DNA of 20,851 bases from JBFLYO01 sp040756745 (GCA_040756745.1 JBFLYO010000046.1:1-20851), one strand, 5' to 3'. Shown: positions 1 to 8,024, counted from the first letter of the stretch. A program made the numbers and translations. The notes: a model not told the origin generated them from the sequence alone.

Positions 1-1692
1 GTGCTCCTGTCTGTTTCGCGTGCATCCGCCGGCATCCTCGACGACATCCGCGAGCTCAATGCGCGGTATGGGGGGCGGCTGGGCGTGGCGGCGAAGAACC
101 TGGCGACAGGGGAGACGATCGCCTACAATGCCGACGAGCGGTTTCCCACGGCGAGCGCGATCAAGCTCCCGATCATGGCGGCATACTTCGATCTGGTGGG
201 AAAGGGAAAGCTCGATCCGGAAGCCCGCATCACTCTGACGGCGCAGGACAAGAAACCGGGGTCGGGTGTCCTCCAGTTCATGCGGGACAGCGCATCAATC
301 ACGCTTGCCGACGCGGTGACGCTGATGATCGATCTGAGTGACAACACGGCCACGAACCTCGTCCTGGACCGGCTCGGTCCGACCCATGAGACACGGTTGA
401 GCGCCGTCAACGACTTCCTCGCCGCGCATGGGATGCGCAATACGAAATTGCTGAACCGGGTCTTTGCGTGGGAGACCAAGCAGAAAACGCCGGAGGCGAT
501 GCGGTTCGGCCTCGGCGTTGCGACACCCGCGGACATGGTTCTCCTTCTGGAGCAACTCCATCCCCGCACGCTCGTCGATTCCTCGGGCTGCGACAAGATG
601 ATGGCGATCCTGAAAGAGCAATTTTACAATAGCATGATCCCCCGCTTTCTCCCGGCAGGAGAATGCAAATTCCTCAGCGTCGCGCACAAAACCGGGTCCG
701 TCAATGAGGTCAGGGTCGACGTCGGTCTCGTTCTCTCGGACCGCGCGACATTTGCGATTGCGATCTTCGTGGACAAGTCGCCCGATCATCTCTGGGACGC
801 CGACAATAGCGCGACCCTTCTCGGGGCGCGCGTGGCGCGGGCGGTTTGGAACCACTTCACCGGAATGACAGGCGAGGGGCGGGGAAGGGTTAATACTGCC
901 GATGTGGACTGGACGCAGTTCCCAGGGGGGCGATGGGCGATCTTCCGGTCGCCGGTCGCTCCATTTCCGCATTCGGCGCGGACGAACGGTTACGTTGGGG
1001 GAGATGGTACGCGGTATCCCTGGTTTCCTCATTATGCCGACAGCTCGATTGTCGTCTTCGTGCCGGAGGGATTTCACGAAACGCCCGAGGGAGCAAACGT
1101 GATCGTCCATTTCCACGGACATATGAACGACAACGTGCAGACACTTGAGCAATACGCGATCCCCCAGGCAATGATCGCGAAGAATGTCAATGCACTCCTG
1201 ATCCTGCCGCAGGGGCCGTACCGGGCGAGGGATTCGTTCGGAGGGAAGATGGAGGACGAGGGAGGGTTTCGGCGGATGGTCGAGGACGTTTTGGCCACCA
1301 TGAAACATGAGGAAGTGGTGACGACGGACCGCATCGCACGTGTGATCATCTCTGCCCATAGCGGCGGATACCGTCCGGCAGGATTCTCTCTCTCTCGCGG
1401 ACCGGTGTTGGACCGTGTTACCCATGTCTTCCTCTTCGATGCGTTGTACGGCCAGCATGAGTCGTTTCGAGACTGGCTGCTCACGGGAGGCGGGGCGATC
1501 AATGCTGCGTTTACTGAGCATCTGGCGAAGCAGCACGCCCAATTCGCGTTGTCAGTCGTCAGCGCAGGGAAGCGCTGGTCGATGACTCCCACACCCGTCG
1601 ATCATGAGCAGGTCGTGCAAACCTTCATGCCCGGCTGGCTGGAAGCGCTCCCCGCCGCCTGGAAATTCTCACCGTCGCAAAAGAGCGACTGA
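1..1692 (+). CDS. Class A beta-lactamase-like serine hydrolase fused to an alpha/beta-hydrolase domain (probably 5'-partial)
   Basis: Two domains are visible in 563 residues. Residues about 12-285 match the class A beta-lactamase/PenP fold. They show the SxxK nucleophile S52-A-I-K55, the S113-D-N115 loop and H-K230-T-G232. A W-E158 in the omega region could be the general base, but the ExxLN motif is otherwise absent and the SDN-to-Glu distance (45) is longer than in classical enzymes. Residues about 300-555 look like an alpha/beta hydrolase: an HFHGH oxyanion-type segment at 370-374, a nucleophile elbow A-H-S454-G-G, then D480 and H535 as possible triad members. The family predicts beta-lactam or muropeptide-like substrates for the first domain; the second domain's substrate is unknown. 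The frame is open to base 1 with GTG, and residues 1-10 resemble the end of a signal peptide (ASA). The true start may therefore lie upstream, with the protein exported. The next gene follows after 106 bp. Confidence 0.8.
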   Translation: MLLSVSRASAGILDDIRELNARYGGRLGVAAKNLATGETIAYNADERFPTASAIKLPIMAAYFDLVGKGKLDPEARITLTAQDKKPGSGVLQFMRDSASITLADAVTLMIDLSDNTATNLVLDRLGPTHETRLSAVNDFLAAHGMRNTKLLNRVFAWETKQKTPEAMRFGLGVATPADMVLLLEQLHPRTLVDSSGCDKMMAILKEQFYNSMIPRFLPAGECKFLSVAHKTGSVNEVRVDVGLVLSDRATFAIAIFVDKSPDHLWDADNSATLLGARVARAVWNHFTGMTGEGRGRVNTADVDWTQFPGGRWAIFRSPVAPFPHSARTNGYVGGDGTRYPWFPHYADSSIVVFVPEGFHETPEGANVIVHFHGHMNDNVQTLEQYAIPQAMIAKNVNALLILPQGPYRARDSFGGKMEDEGGFRRMVEDVLATMKHEEVVTTDRIARVIISAHSGGYRPAGFSLSRGPVLDRVTHVFLFDALYGQHESFRDWLLTGGGAINAAFTEHLAKQHAQFALSVVSAGKRWSMTPTPVDHEQVVQTFMPGWLEALPAAWKFSPSQKSD

Positions 1693-1698
1693 CCTACC

Positions 1699-1767
1699 TT
1701 CGTCACAGCGTTTTTCCCCGGAATTTCGGATATTGAGAGGTACCCGGAGCATTCGCTCCGTGACGAA
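1699..1767 (+). other. Inverted repeats in the gap after the beta-lactamase fusion gene
   Basis: The 106-bp gap before the propeller gene holds two overlapping inverted repeats. An 8-bp arm TTCGTCAC (1699-1706) is mirrored by GTGACGAA (1760-1767). A local hairpin has arms CGGAGC (1745-1750) and GCTCCG (1755-1760) with a 4-nt loop. No T-tract follows, so neither looks like an intrinsic terminator. Their role is unknown and they may be chance. Confidence 0.2.
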
Positions 1768-1798
1768 TTTGTCTTCACAAGCCATCGAACGACGTCCC

Positions 1799-2743
1799 AT
1801 GCGTACTTCACTCAGACAGATCCTCCCCCTTAATCTCAATCTTAATCTCAATCTTTTCCTTGCCCTTCTCGCTGTCCCTGCCTTCGCACAGATCTCAGTC
1901 GTGAGCACGGAGATTCTCCCGCTTGCCTCCGGCACCTGGCTTGCAGAGCGGTTTTCGCCATCCGGCAACGAACTCTACGTCACCACGCAGGGTTATGCTG
2001 GGATCTGGGAATACAGGTTTTTGAATCGTGGTTTTCGCCAGATCACTGCTGAAGAGGGGGCCGGCTACGGTTTTAGCGTCTCTGCGGACGGAAGGAAGAT
2101 CGCGTACCGGACCATAGTTCGTGAGCGAGGGCTCACGGTGCAGCAAAATCTGGTAGTGCACGACCTACGTACCGACAGTGCAGAAATCGTCTTGAGCGGG
2201 AAGTCGCTCTCCGTGCCGGAATTTACGGCGAGCGGCGTTGCCTACGCTTCATCGGGGGCCGCCGTCGAGGGTGTCCCTCCGGTGCCGCCGGGCGATGTCG
2301 GGCTGCTTGGCATCGAGAATACGAAGATTATCCTGCAGCGGAACGGCGCGAGGGTGGTCCTTGACCCACTCGGAAACGGCAGCTACATCTGGCCGTCGCT
2401 CTCGCCGGACCGGACCCGCATTGTCGCATACGACATGACGGTGGGAACGATCATCTGCGACTTCGAGGGGCGGGTCCTGGTCCGTCTGGGGAAGCGTGAT
2501 GCTCCTGTATGGACCCGCGACGGACGGTGGATCGTCTATATGGCTGGCGTAGACGACGGGCACCGGCTGCTCTCCTCCGATCTCTACTGCGTCTCTGTCG
2601 ACGGCGCAATGACCGTGCAGCTGACAGCAACGCCCGGAATCCTGGAGATATACCCACGTTGCTCGCCGACAGAGGACCGCATCGTCTGCAGCACGCCGGA
2701 TGGAGTGGTGTATTCCCTCAGCTACAGGGAGGAAGGACGATGA
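1799..2743 (+). CDS. Exported TolB-like (PD40) beta-propeller protein
   Basis: The protein has 314 residues when started at the ATG at 1799, which places a signal peptide at the N terminus (residues about 1-30, ending VPAFA). An ORF extending further upstream would bury that signal. Recurrent PD40/WD40-like strands are visible: RFSPSGNELY (51-60), FSVSADGRKIAY (92-103), SLSPDRTRIVAYD (200-212), VWTRDGRWIVY (237-247) and CSPTEDRIVCS (288-298). This is about five to six blades, like the TolB C-terminal propeller, without the TolB N-terminal domain. Such propellers usually bind proteins or ligands rather than catalyse. Its stop overlaps the start of the T9SS amidase (ATGA), so the two are probably co-translated and may act together outside the cytoplasm. 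The partner is unknown. No Shine-Dalgarno site is evident at its start. Confidence 0.75.
   Translation: MRTSLRQILPLNLNLNLNLFLALLAVPAFAQISVVSTEILPLASGTWLAERFSPSGNELYVTTQGYAGIWEYRFLNRGFRQITAEEGAGYGFSVSADGRKIAYRTIVRERGLTVQQNLVVHDLRTDSAEIVLSGKSLSVPEFTASGVAYASSGAAVEGVPPVPPGDVGLLGIENTKIILQRNGARVVLDPLGNGSYIWPSLSPDRTRIVAYDMTVGTIICDFEGRVLVRLGKRDAPVWTRDGRWIVYMAGVDDGHRLLSSDLYCVSVDGAMTVQLTATPGILEIYPRCSPTEDRIVCSTPDGVVYSLSYREEGR
1829..1852 (+). repeat. Tandem 12-bp repeat inside a signal-peptide coding region
   Basis: Two perfect copies of CTTAATCTCAAT lie head to tail and encode Leu-Asn-Leu-Asn repeats in the signal peptide of the beta-propeller protein. The unit is a multiple of three, so gain or loss of a copy would keep the frame while changing the length of the segment before the hydrophobic core. 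Confidence 0.8.
2726..2737 (+). promoter_or_regulatory. Strong Shine-Dalgarno site for the T9SS amidase
   Basis: A purine-rich AGGGAGGAAGGA stretch ends just before the ATG at 2740; its AGGGAGG part has about 7 nt spacing. It supports the start at 2740, inside the preceding gene's stop overlap, rather than the longer open frame from 2509. It is the best ribosome site in the window. Confidence 0.7.
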
Positions 2744-5307
2744 ACCAACGCCTTGTACTCCCTGTGATGTGTCTGATCCTGATGGCTCCCCTTGTTGCCT
2801 TTGCTCAGAGGACGGACCTCTCCGGCCTGAAGATCTGCATCGATCCGGGGCATGGGGGTCACAACCCTGCCAACGATCGTCATCTCGTCCCGGATCCCGG
2901 CATCGATTTCTGGGAATCGGAGAGCAACTTCCAGAAAGCCCTCCTCCTCAAAGGCCTGCTGGAGGCCAAAGGGGCAACCGTGTTGCTTACGCGGACGACG
3001 AACGATTACCCAAACGACGATGAGCCCTCGCTCGCTGCGAGGGTCGCGTTTGCGAACGCCAATGCAGTAGACTGGTTTCATTCGATTCACAGCAACGCCA
3101 CGGGTCTGCCCGTCAACAATTCCATTAACTACACACTCATGCTCGTACGCGAGAAGCGGAGCCTCACCGATCCCGCTGCGAGCACCGGTCCCGGGCTCGG
3201 GGTCCCGCAAACGCAGGAGGCATGGGATATCTCCGCGCAGTTCATGTCCCCGAACATCAAGAATTATCTCCGCACGAATTCGTACACCACATATCTTGAC
3301 TGGACATTTTACGGGGGTGCCAACGGGGGATTCAGCCTGGGCGTACTGCGCGGCCTGCTGATGCCCGGCGAGCTCTCCGAGGGATCGATGCACGACTTCT
3401 TCCCGGAGACACGCCGGCTGATGAACAACGACTACCGGAAGATGGAGGCGTATGCGCTGCGGAATTCCTTCCTGCAGTACCTTCAGGTGCCCGCGGATTC
3501 GCTCGGGATCATCGCGGGGATTCAAAAGGATATTGCCGGGGGGAACCCGATCAACCTCTCCCGCGTCCGGCTGCTACCCGTCGATCGCGTGTACAGCGGC
3601 GATCTCTTCAACAATGGGTTCTTCATGTTCGACAGTCTCCCGCCCGGCAGCTATCTGGTGCGCTACGAGACTCCGGGGTACCGGCCCGATTCCGTGCAGG
3701 TGACCGTGACTCCGGGCGGCCTCCTGTTCGCCGACCGGGCGCTCGAGTCATTTGCGGCGCCGACCGTGGTGACCTCCAGCCCCGTTGAAGGAGACACCGC
3801 GGTTTCGCCGAAGGCCGTTGTTGATCTATACTTCTCCCGCGTGATGGACACGGCGTCCGTCCGTGCGGGGTTTTCGATCCTGCCGAATGTCGGAGGGTCC
3901 CTCACGTGGAATCCATCAAATACCATGCTGCGGTTTACCCCTTCCGTGCCGCTTCCGATGCCTGTGGATTTCGTCGTTACGGTGGATACCGCATCGCACA
4001 GCTCGGGGGGGCCCGCCATCGATGGAAATGGCGATGGGATTCCCGGCGATCCCTATCTGCTCCATTTCAGGACTAGGGTGCAAGACGTTTTCGCCCCCAT
4101 CGTTGTTACGAAATATCCTGACTCCGCAACCACGGTAGCCTCGTCCGCTCACTGCGTCACAATTACATTTGACGAACCCCTGAATCCTGCCACGGTGACA
4201 CTGGCCAACTTTGCCATGCAGAAGATCGGCGGCTCGCTGCAGGGGAGAACGCTCGCCTATGCGGAAGCGAACGGCAAAGGAGCGGTGAACATGTATGTGA
4301 CGAGCGGACTCACGCCGGGGACGAGCTACCGGGTTCGGGTGAGTGGGGTTACGGATCTTGGGGGGAATGCGATTCCCACGACTGCGCCGATACTCTGGGA
4401 TTTCACGGTCGCAGCCGGCCAACGCTCGATCAGCTATCTTGATTCACTCAATAGTGGTCCCCTTGCGTGGGTGCAGCCAGGCGCAGCTACCGGGACGACA
4501 GGGATCGACAGCGCGACGTTTTCTCCCGTTTCGACTCCTGCGTATCCTGCCGTTGTTTCCAACCCGGGAGCCGGGGCGCTCAACTTTGCATGGTCGGGAG
4601 GCGCATCCGACTGGCTCCTCTGGCTCCCTCCTGCCGGCGCGTCGTATGCAAAAAGCGTACATTGGGTCAAACGCGGAGCGGTTCTGCAGGCGTTTGTCTT
4701 TGGGGATTGCGGCAAGAGCCAGATCCGGTTCGTCGTGGAGGACAGCGTCGACGCGTTCCCCGGCGGAACGCCAACCAACAAGGAAGTTGGCCCGTGGCAC
4801 ACAGTTGATTGGGTGGGCTGGCGGTTGCTGGAATGGGACATGGAGAATGATTCTGTGGGGTTTTGGGTTGGGAACCGTCTCCTTGAAGGCGAGCTCCGAT
4901 TCGACGGGATTCAGATGCGGTATCTGCCGGGCGTGAGCACAGCGACGGGACGCATCGTCCTTGATCAGGTGCAGCTTGCGCAGGCGGTGGTCGTTTCAGT
5001 GAATGACCCGGCGCAGTCGGTCCCATTGGTATATGCGCTGCACGCAAATTACCCGAATCCGTTCAACCCTTCGACCTCCATAAGATATTCCCTGGCTCAA
5101 GCAGGTAACGTATCACTCATTGTGTATGATCTCCTGGGACGAGAGGTCAGCACGTTGGTTCAGGGTCATCAGCCCGCCGGAGAATTCAAAGTGACGTGGG
5201 ATGCCCGCGGCGTGAGCAGCGGAGTCTATCTTCTCCGCATGTCGGCGGTCGGTGACGACGGGCGTACACGTTTTTCCGCGGTGACAAAGATGGTGCTCGT
5301 CCGATGA
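2740..5307 (+). CDS. Secreted N-acetylmuramoyl-L-alanine amidase (Amidase_3) with Ig-like domains and a T9SS sorting domain
   Basis: The 855-residue protein cleaves, by family, the bond between MurNAc and L-Ala of peptidoglycan. It has a signal peptide (1-22, ending AFA). The Amidase_3 domain (about 27-245) has the DPGHGG motif with zinc ligand H38, a glutamate pair at E59/E61 of which one is the likely ligand, H117 in SIHSN, and a probable catalytic E214 in SEGS. A carboxypeptidase-regulatory/PEGA-like segment follows (about 256-335). Two SbsA/Big_5 Ig-like repeats come next (about 341-445 and 452-552), then a beta-rich region of unknown type (about 560-755). The end is a type A T9SS sorting domain (about 764-855) with YPNPFNPST at 771-779. 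That tail predicts export across the outer membrane, and release or surface anchoring. It therefore probably acts on external murein or at the cell surface, unlike the two other amidases here. It overlaps both neighbours by 4 bp (ATGA), indicating one operon. Confidence 0.92.
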   Translation: MNQRLVLPVMCLILMAPLVAFAQRTDLSGLKICIDPGHGGHNPANDRHLVPDPGIDFWESESNFQKALLLKGLLEAKGATVLLTRTTNDYPNDDEPSLAARVAFANANAVDWFHSIHSNATGLPVNNSINYTLMLVREKRSLTDPAASTGPGLGVPQTQEAWDISAQFMSPNIKNYLRTNSYTTYLDWTFYGGANGGFSLGVLRGLLMPGELSEGSMHDFFPETRRLMNNDYRKMEAYALRNSFLQYLQVPADSLGIIAGIQKDIAGGNPINLSRVRLLPVDRVYSGDLFNNGFFMFDSLPPGSYLVRYETPGYRPDSVQVTVTPGGLLFADRALESFAAPTVVTSSPVEGDTAVSPKAVVDLYFSRVMDTASVRAGFSILPNVGGSLTWNPSNTMLRFTPSVPLPMPVDFVVTVDTASHSSGGPAIDGNGDGIPGDPYLLHFRTRVQDVFAPIVVTKYPDSATTVASSAHCVTITFDEPLNPATVTLANFAMQKIGGSLQGRTLAYAEANGKGAVNMYVTSGLTPGTSYRVRVSGVTDLGGNAIPTTAPILWDFTVAAGQRSISYLDSLNSGPLAWVQPGAATGTTGIDSATFSPVSTPAYPAVVSNPGAGALNFAWSGGASDWLLWLPPAGASYAKSVHWVKRGAVLQAFVFGDCGKSQIRFVVEDSVDAFPGGTPTNKEVGPWHTVDWVGWRLLEWDMENDSVGFWVGNRLLEGELRFDGIQMRYLPGVSTATGRIVLDQVQLAQAVVVSVNDPAQSVPLVYALHANYPNPFNPSTSIRYSLAQAGNVSLIVYDLLGREVSTLVQGHQPAGEFKVTWDARGVSSGVYLLRMSAVGDDGRTRFSAVTKMVLVR

Positions 5308-5807
5308 ACACCCGCCGCCTTCCCTGTGTGACGCTTCTCTTCGCGGTCGTCGTTGGTGCGGGGGTGGCGGGTAGTGCGGAGACGCAGGGCGGAAAGCGGC
5401 AGGGGGGAGATTCGATCGCGATTGCGGATCAGCGTCCCGGGTCGAAAAATCCGGAGCTTGCCGGGGCGATCTCCATCCTGGCTCCGGGGATGGGGCATGT
5501 GTACGCGGGGGAGACGGTAAAGGGGCTTGTGCTTACAGGGCTCTTCGTTGCGGGGATCGGGGGCGTTGCTGCGGCCGACATCGGACAGACGCACGATTCG
5601 ATCAAGCCCGCGGGGTGGATTTCGGTGGGGTTCGTGGCCGCGGTGTATTTCTATTCGCTGATCGATTCTCCCTTTGCGGCGGAGCGGGAAAACGCGCGGG
5701 TTGGAGGGGGGCAGTTGATGGAATTCAATGTCGGCGGCGCGATGGTGTCATTAGACATCGCAACTCAGCCCCATGGTCCCTGTGCAATTGTGTGCATCAA
5801 TTTCTGA
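5304..5807 (+). CDS. Small TM2/DUF5683-like membrane protein
   Basis: The protein has 167 residues and starts at the ATG overlapping the amidase stop (ATGA). A cleavable signal peptide is likely (about 1-24, ending GSA). The motif LAPGMGHVYAGETVKG (59-74) is the Pro-Gly-x-Gly-x-x-Tyr pattern seen in TM2-domain and DUF5683-type proteins. Two hydrophobic segments follow (about 75-92 and 104-119). The remaining about 45 residues contain two cysteines near the end (CAIVCINF). The family has no established biochemical function; in Bacteroidota such proteins sit in the envelope. Translational coupling to the amidase suggests an accessory or envelope role, but this is only context. Confidence 0.65.
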   Translation: MNTRRLPCVTLLFAVVVGAGVAGSAETQGGKRQGGDSIAIADQRPGSKNPELAGAISILAPGMGHVYAGETVKGLVLTGLFVAGIGGVAAADIGQTHDSIKPAGWISVGFVAAVYFYSLIDSPFAAERENARVGGGQLMEFNVGGAMVSLDIATQPHGPCAIVCINF

Positions 5808-5843
5808 TCGGCAATTCGCTCTCTTCTCTCTCATCTTCTCTTA

Positions 5844-5863
5844 GGGCAGAATGTATTCTGCCC
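5844..5863. repeat. Perfect palindrome between convergent genes
   Basis: Arms GGGCAGAAT (5844-5852) and ATTCTGCCC (5855-5863) are perfectly complementary around a 2-nt centre. The element lies 37 bp after the TM2-like gene and directly abuts the stop codon of the opposing lipoprotein amidase (stop at 5866-5864). No T-run follows on either strand, so it is not a classical intrinsic terminator. It could be a bidirectional 3'-end stabiliser or a copy of a dispersed palindromic repeat. Confidence 0.6.
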
Positions 5864-7963
5864 CTACTCATCACTCTTTCCCCCCTCCGCCTCCACGACG
5901 CCCTGGAACATCCCTCGCGCAATTGCTTCGAACGATGCCGACCCGGCTCGGTAGGCTCCCGTTGTCGGCGAAGGAATTATCACCGTGATCGTCCCCTGCG
6001 CCACATCCGTGTGAAACCTGTCCCTGACATCCACGATGCCGGCGGAATCGAGCCGGGCGGATTCTCGTATCCCGCGAAGCAAGGAGCCGGCAAACCTTCG
6101 ATTGGTGAGCCCGGGGAAGATGGTGCATGAAGCGACACCTGCCGCTCCCGCGGCGTCGATTCGGATATACATGCGGCCGGACACGCGAGTCGAAAACCGG
6201 ATTCTGGAGCCCTCGGAGAGCGTCGTGTCTGAGCTCCGAACCAGCACCGGACTCGCTCCGGCCCAGCGGAGGAGAGACGCGACCCTTAGCGCGACTTCGA
6301 GATTGACATCTGCCCCGCACAATCCGCTGCTGTCGGACTCCCCGCGTTCAACGCCTCCATAGCGGGCGTCGACCAGGTAGGTTTTCCCGAACAGCGCCCT
6401 CCCTGCCACCGGACGCATCGCGATCGTGTCGCTCGCCGACGGTCGTGTCTTTGTCCCCCGGAAAAATCCCGGCTTGTCGAACGCAAGATGTGTCACCCTC
6501 CCCGGGTCGAGCAGCACCCCGTACCGGCCGTCGCCCATCGTGGAGTCAGATGCTACCCCCATGCCCGTCGAATCCAGGGCGTACACGCTCACCTCCGCGA
6601 GCGACAGGGAATCGTCCTCTGCGAGTACGGTTCCGCCTCGCCAGACGACTCCTTCTCGGCTCCGGCCGCGACGAATGGAGAGGAGCTGGGTCCCGGACGC
6701 GACCGTCATTGTAACGGAGTCTCCCACGGCCGGTGCAGAGAGATGAATGTACGCCGACCCCTGCAGTGTCCCGATCGTTGTATCGAGACCCGAAGGCGAT
6801 GCAAATCGAACCGGCACTCCGTCGGCGACCGGCATTCGGTTCCGATCGAATACCCTGCACGCGATGCGTACCGAACCCGCACCGACACTCGGGAACGAAG
6901 GGGGATGAACGGCGACGGACAATGATTCGGGCGGCAGCATTACCACGAGGTTGCGGACGAAAGGCCAGGACGAATTCCCTTCGGGGTAACGAACGGTCGC
7001 TGTCAGCATATGCACGCCGCTCGTCAGCGTGGTGTCCGCTGCTGCGGTGATGGTTCTTCCCCACGTGTCGTACAATGTCGGGAGAGCCCGGCCGTCGATT
7101 CTTACGTCGATGCGTGTCGTGTCGATGGGTAGCGGTCCGAGAACGCCGATCGACGCCGGTGCCCACGGCGGTGCAAGGATGGTGTCTGAAAGGAGCGCAA
7201 GCTGCGGGATTCCGGCTCGGAAATATCGTCCGAGGCCGACGAAGATTCCCCAGGCCTCGATCCTGTTGAATTCCTCCAGCGAGAGGCGCTGTTCTTCGTG
7301 AGGGTGCGTGAAGAACGATCCTTCGATCAGGACTGCAGGCATCGTTGCGGCGCGCAACACGGCAAAGCCGCTATTGGGATAGATGTCGAAGTCTGAGAGC
7401 GTCCCGTCGAATGTGGGGGAGGAGGGAGGCGACGGGTTGCGCATGGCATAGCTCATGTCGCGCTCGATGTAGCGGGCGAGATCGTGATTGGCGGGATGAA
7501 ATGTCGTCAGGCCGGGACGCGAGTGGTAATAGACGGACGAGTAATTGGTAATATTGTCGCCGCTGCCTGTCGCATTGTGATGGAGAGAAACGAAGATCTC
7601 GGCCCCCGATCGAGTCGCCATGGGGGCGCGGTCCGCCAGTGCGATCGTGGTATCTTTGTCGCGTGACAGGATAACGTTGGCCCCTGCACGCATGAGCAGG
7701 GGACGCAGCGCAAGCGCCACCCGCAGGTTCACGTCGGCCTCAATGGCGTCATACGCCGGGCCGTGGTTTGCCCGGTCGTCGCCGCCGTGGCCGGGGTCCA
7801 TGAAAATGGTGTGCCCCGCAAGGAAGGGGCGAAACAAGGAAATAACAGAATCCATCGCCGCCGCCGTCCGCCATTCCCTCGGCTGGACATAGTACACCGG
7901 CGAGGAACACCCAGCAAGGAGCACAAGGGCTCCGGGGATGACGAGCGATGATCGCATTCTCAT
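5864..7963 (-). CDS. Lipoprotein N-acetylmuramoyl-L-alanine amidase with a C-terminal pseudo-amidase domain
   Basis: Starting at the ATG at 7963 gives 699 residues and places a lipobox (LLAGC, C19) correctly; the longer open frame to 8182 would bury it. The first Amidase_3 domain (about 50-250) is intact. It has zinc ligands H59 (DPGHGG), E75 (IEADVN) and H128 (SLHHN), and catalytic E214 (LIEGS). A middle region (about 260-520) has beta-sandwich or carboxypeptidase-regulatory character. A second Amidase_3-like domain (about 525-690) aligns to the first (DARYGG, CGADVN, YIRID, VIIPS), but the four key positions are Y535, G550, D603 and P664, so it should bind no zinc and be inactive. The protein is probably anchored in the outer membrane facing the periplasm. 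It is transcribed divergently from the kinase operon, from a promoter-like element at 7996-8024. An ATG two codons further in is an alternative start. Confidence 0.9.
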   Translation of the reverse strand: MRMRSSLVIPGALVLLAGCSSPVYYVQPREWRTAAAMDSVISLFRPFLAGHTIFMDPGHGGDDRANHGPAYDAIEADVNLRVALALRPLLMRAGANVILSRDKDTTIALADRAPMATRSGAEIFVSLHHNATGSGDNITNYSSVYYHSRPGLTTFHPANHDLARYIERDMSYAMRNPSPPSSPTFDGTLSDFDIYPNSGFAVLRAATMPAVLIEGSFFTHPHEEQRLSLEEFNRIEAWGIFVGLGRYFRAGIPQLALLSDTILAPPWAPASIGVLGPLPIDTTRIDVRIDGRALPTLYDTWGRTITAAADTTLTSGVHMLTATVRYPEGNSSWPFVRNLVVMLPPESLSVAVHPPSFPSVGAGSVRIACRVFDRNRMPVADGVPVRFASPSGLDTTIGTLQGSAYIHLSAPAVGDSVTMTVASGTQLLSIRRGRSREGVVWRGGTVLAEDDSLSLAEVSVYALDSTGMGVASDSTMGDGRYGVLLDPGRVTHLAFDKPGFFRGTKTRPSASDTIAMRPVAGRALFGKTYLVDARYGGVERGESDSSGLCGADVNLEVALRVASLLRWAGASPVLVRSSDTTLSEGSRIRFSTRVSGRMYIRIDAAGAAGVASCTIFPGLTNRRFAGSLLRGIRESARLDSAGIVDVRDRFHTDVAQGTITVIIPSPTTGAYRAGSASFEAIARGMFQGVVEAEGGKSDE

Positions 7964-7995
7964 GAGGCAGAACAGGTGAGGCGTCAGGACGTTAC

Positions 7996-8024
7996 AAGCT
8001 ACAGAGCCGCAGTGAGAATCGCAA
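7996..8024 (-). promoter_or_regulatory. Predicted promoter for the lipoprotein amidase
   Basis: On the minus strand TTGCGA (8024-8019) is separated by 17 bp from TAGCTT (8001-7996), which is followed by G. This gives TTG-N20-TAnnTTG, close to the Bacteroidota vegetative sigma pattern (TTG about 20 bp before TAnnTTTG). It would leave a leader of roughly 26 nt before the ATG at 7963. It lies back to back with the operon promoter. Confidence 0.4.

Noticed and set aside
295..1542. A 415-codon open frame on the minus strand
   Set aside because: It lies opposite the well-supported beta-lactamase/hydrolase fusion gene, and its translation is rich in Arg, His and Pro with no recognisable motif. It is a high-GC shadow frame.
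1..1692. A dedicated antibiotic-resistance beta-lactamase
   Set aside because: The ExxLN motif is incomplete, the omega region is longer than usual, the gene is fused to another hydrolase, and the surroundings are murein metabolism rather than a mobile resistance context.
2509..2739. A 77-codon upstream extension of the T9SS amidase
   Set aside because: It would bury the signal peptide and overlap the propeller gene. A strong Shine-Dalgarno site precedes the ATG at 2740.
5844..5870. Intrinsic terminator for the convergent genes
   Set aside because: The hairpin is present but no T-run follows on either strand, so it is listed only as a palindrome.
6546..7166. A 206-codon minus-strand frame inside the lipoprotein amidase
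   Set aside because: It lies within the real gene in a different frame and has Arg/His-rich shadow composition.
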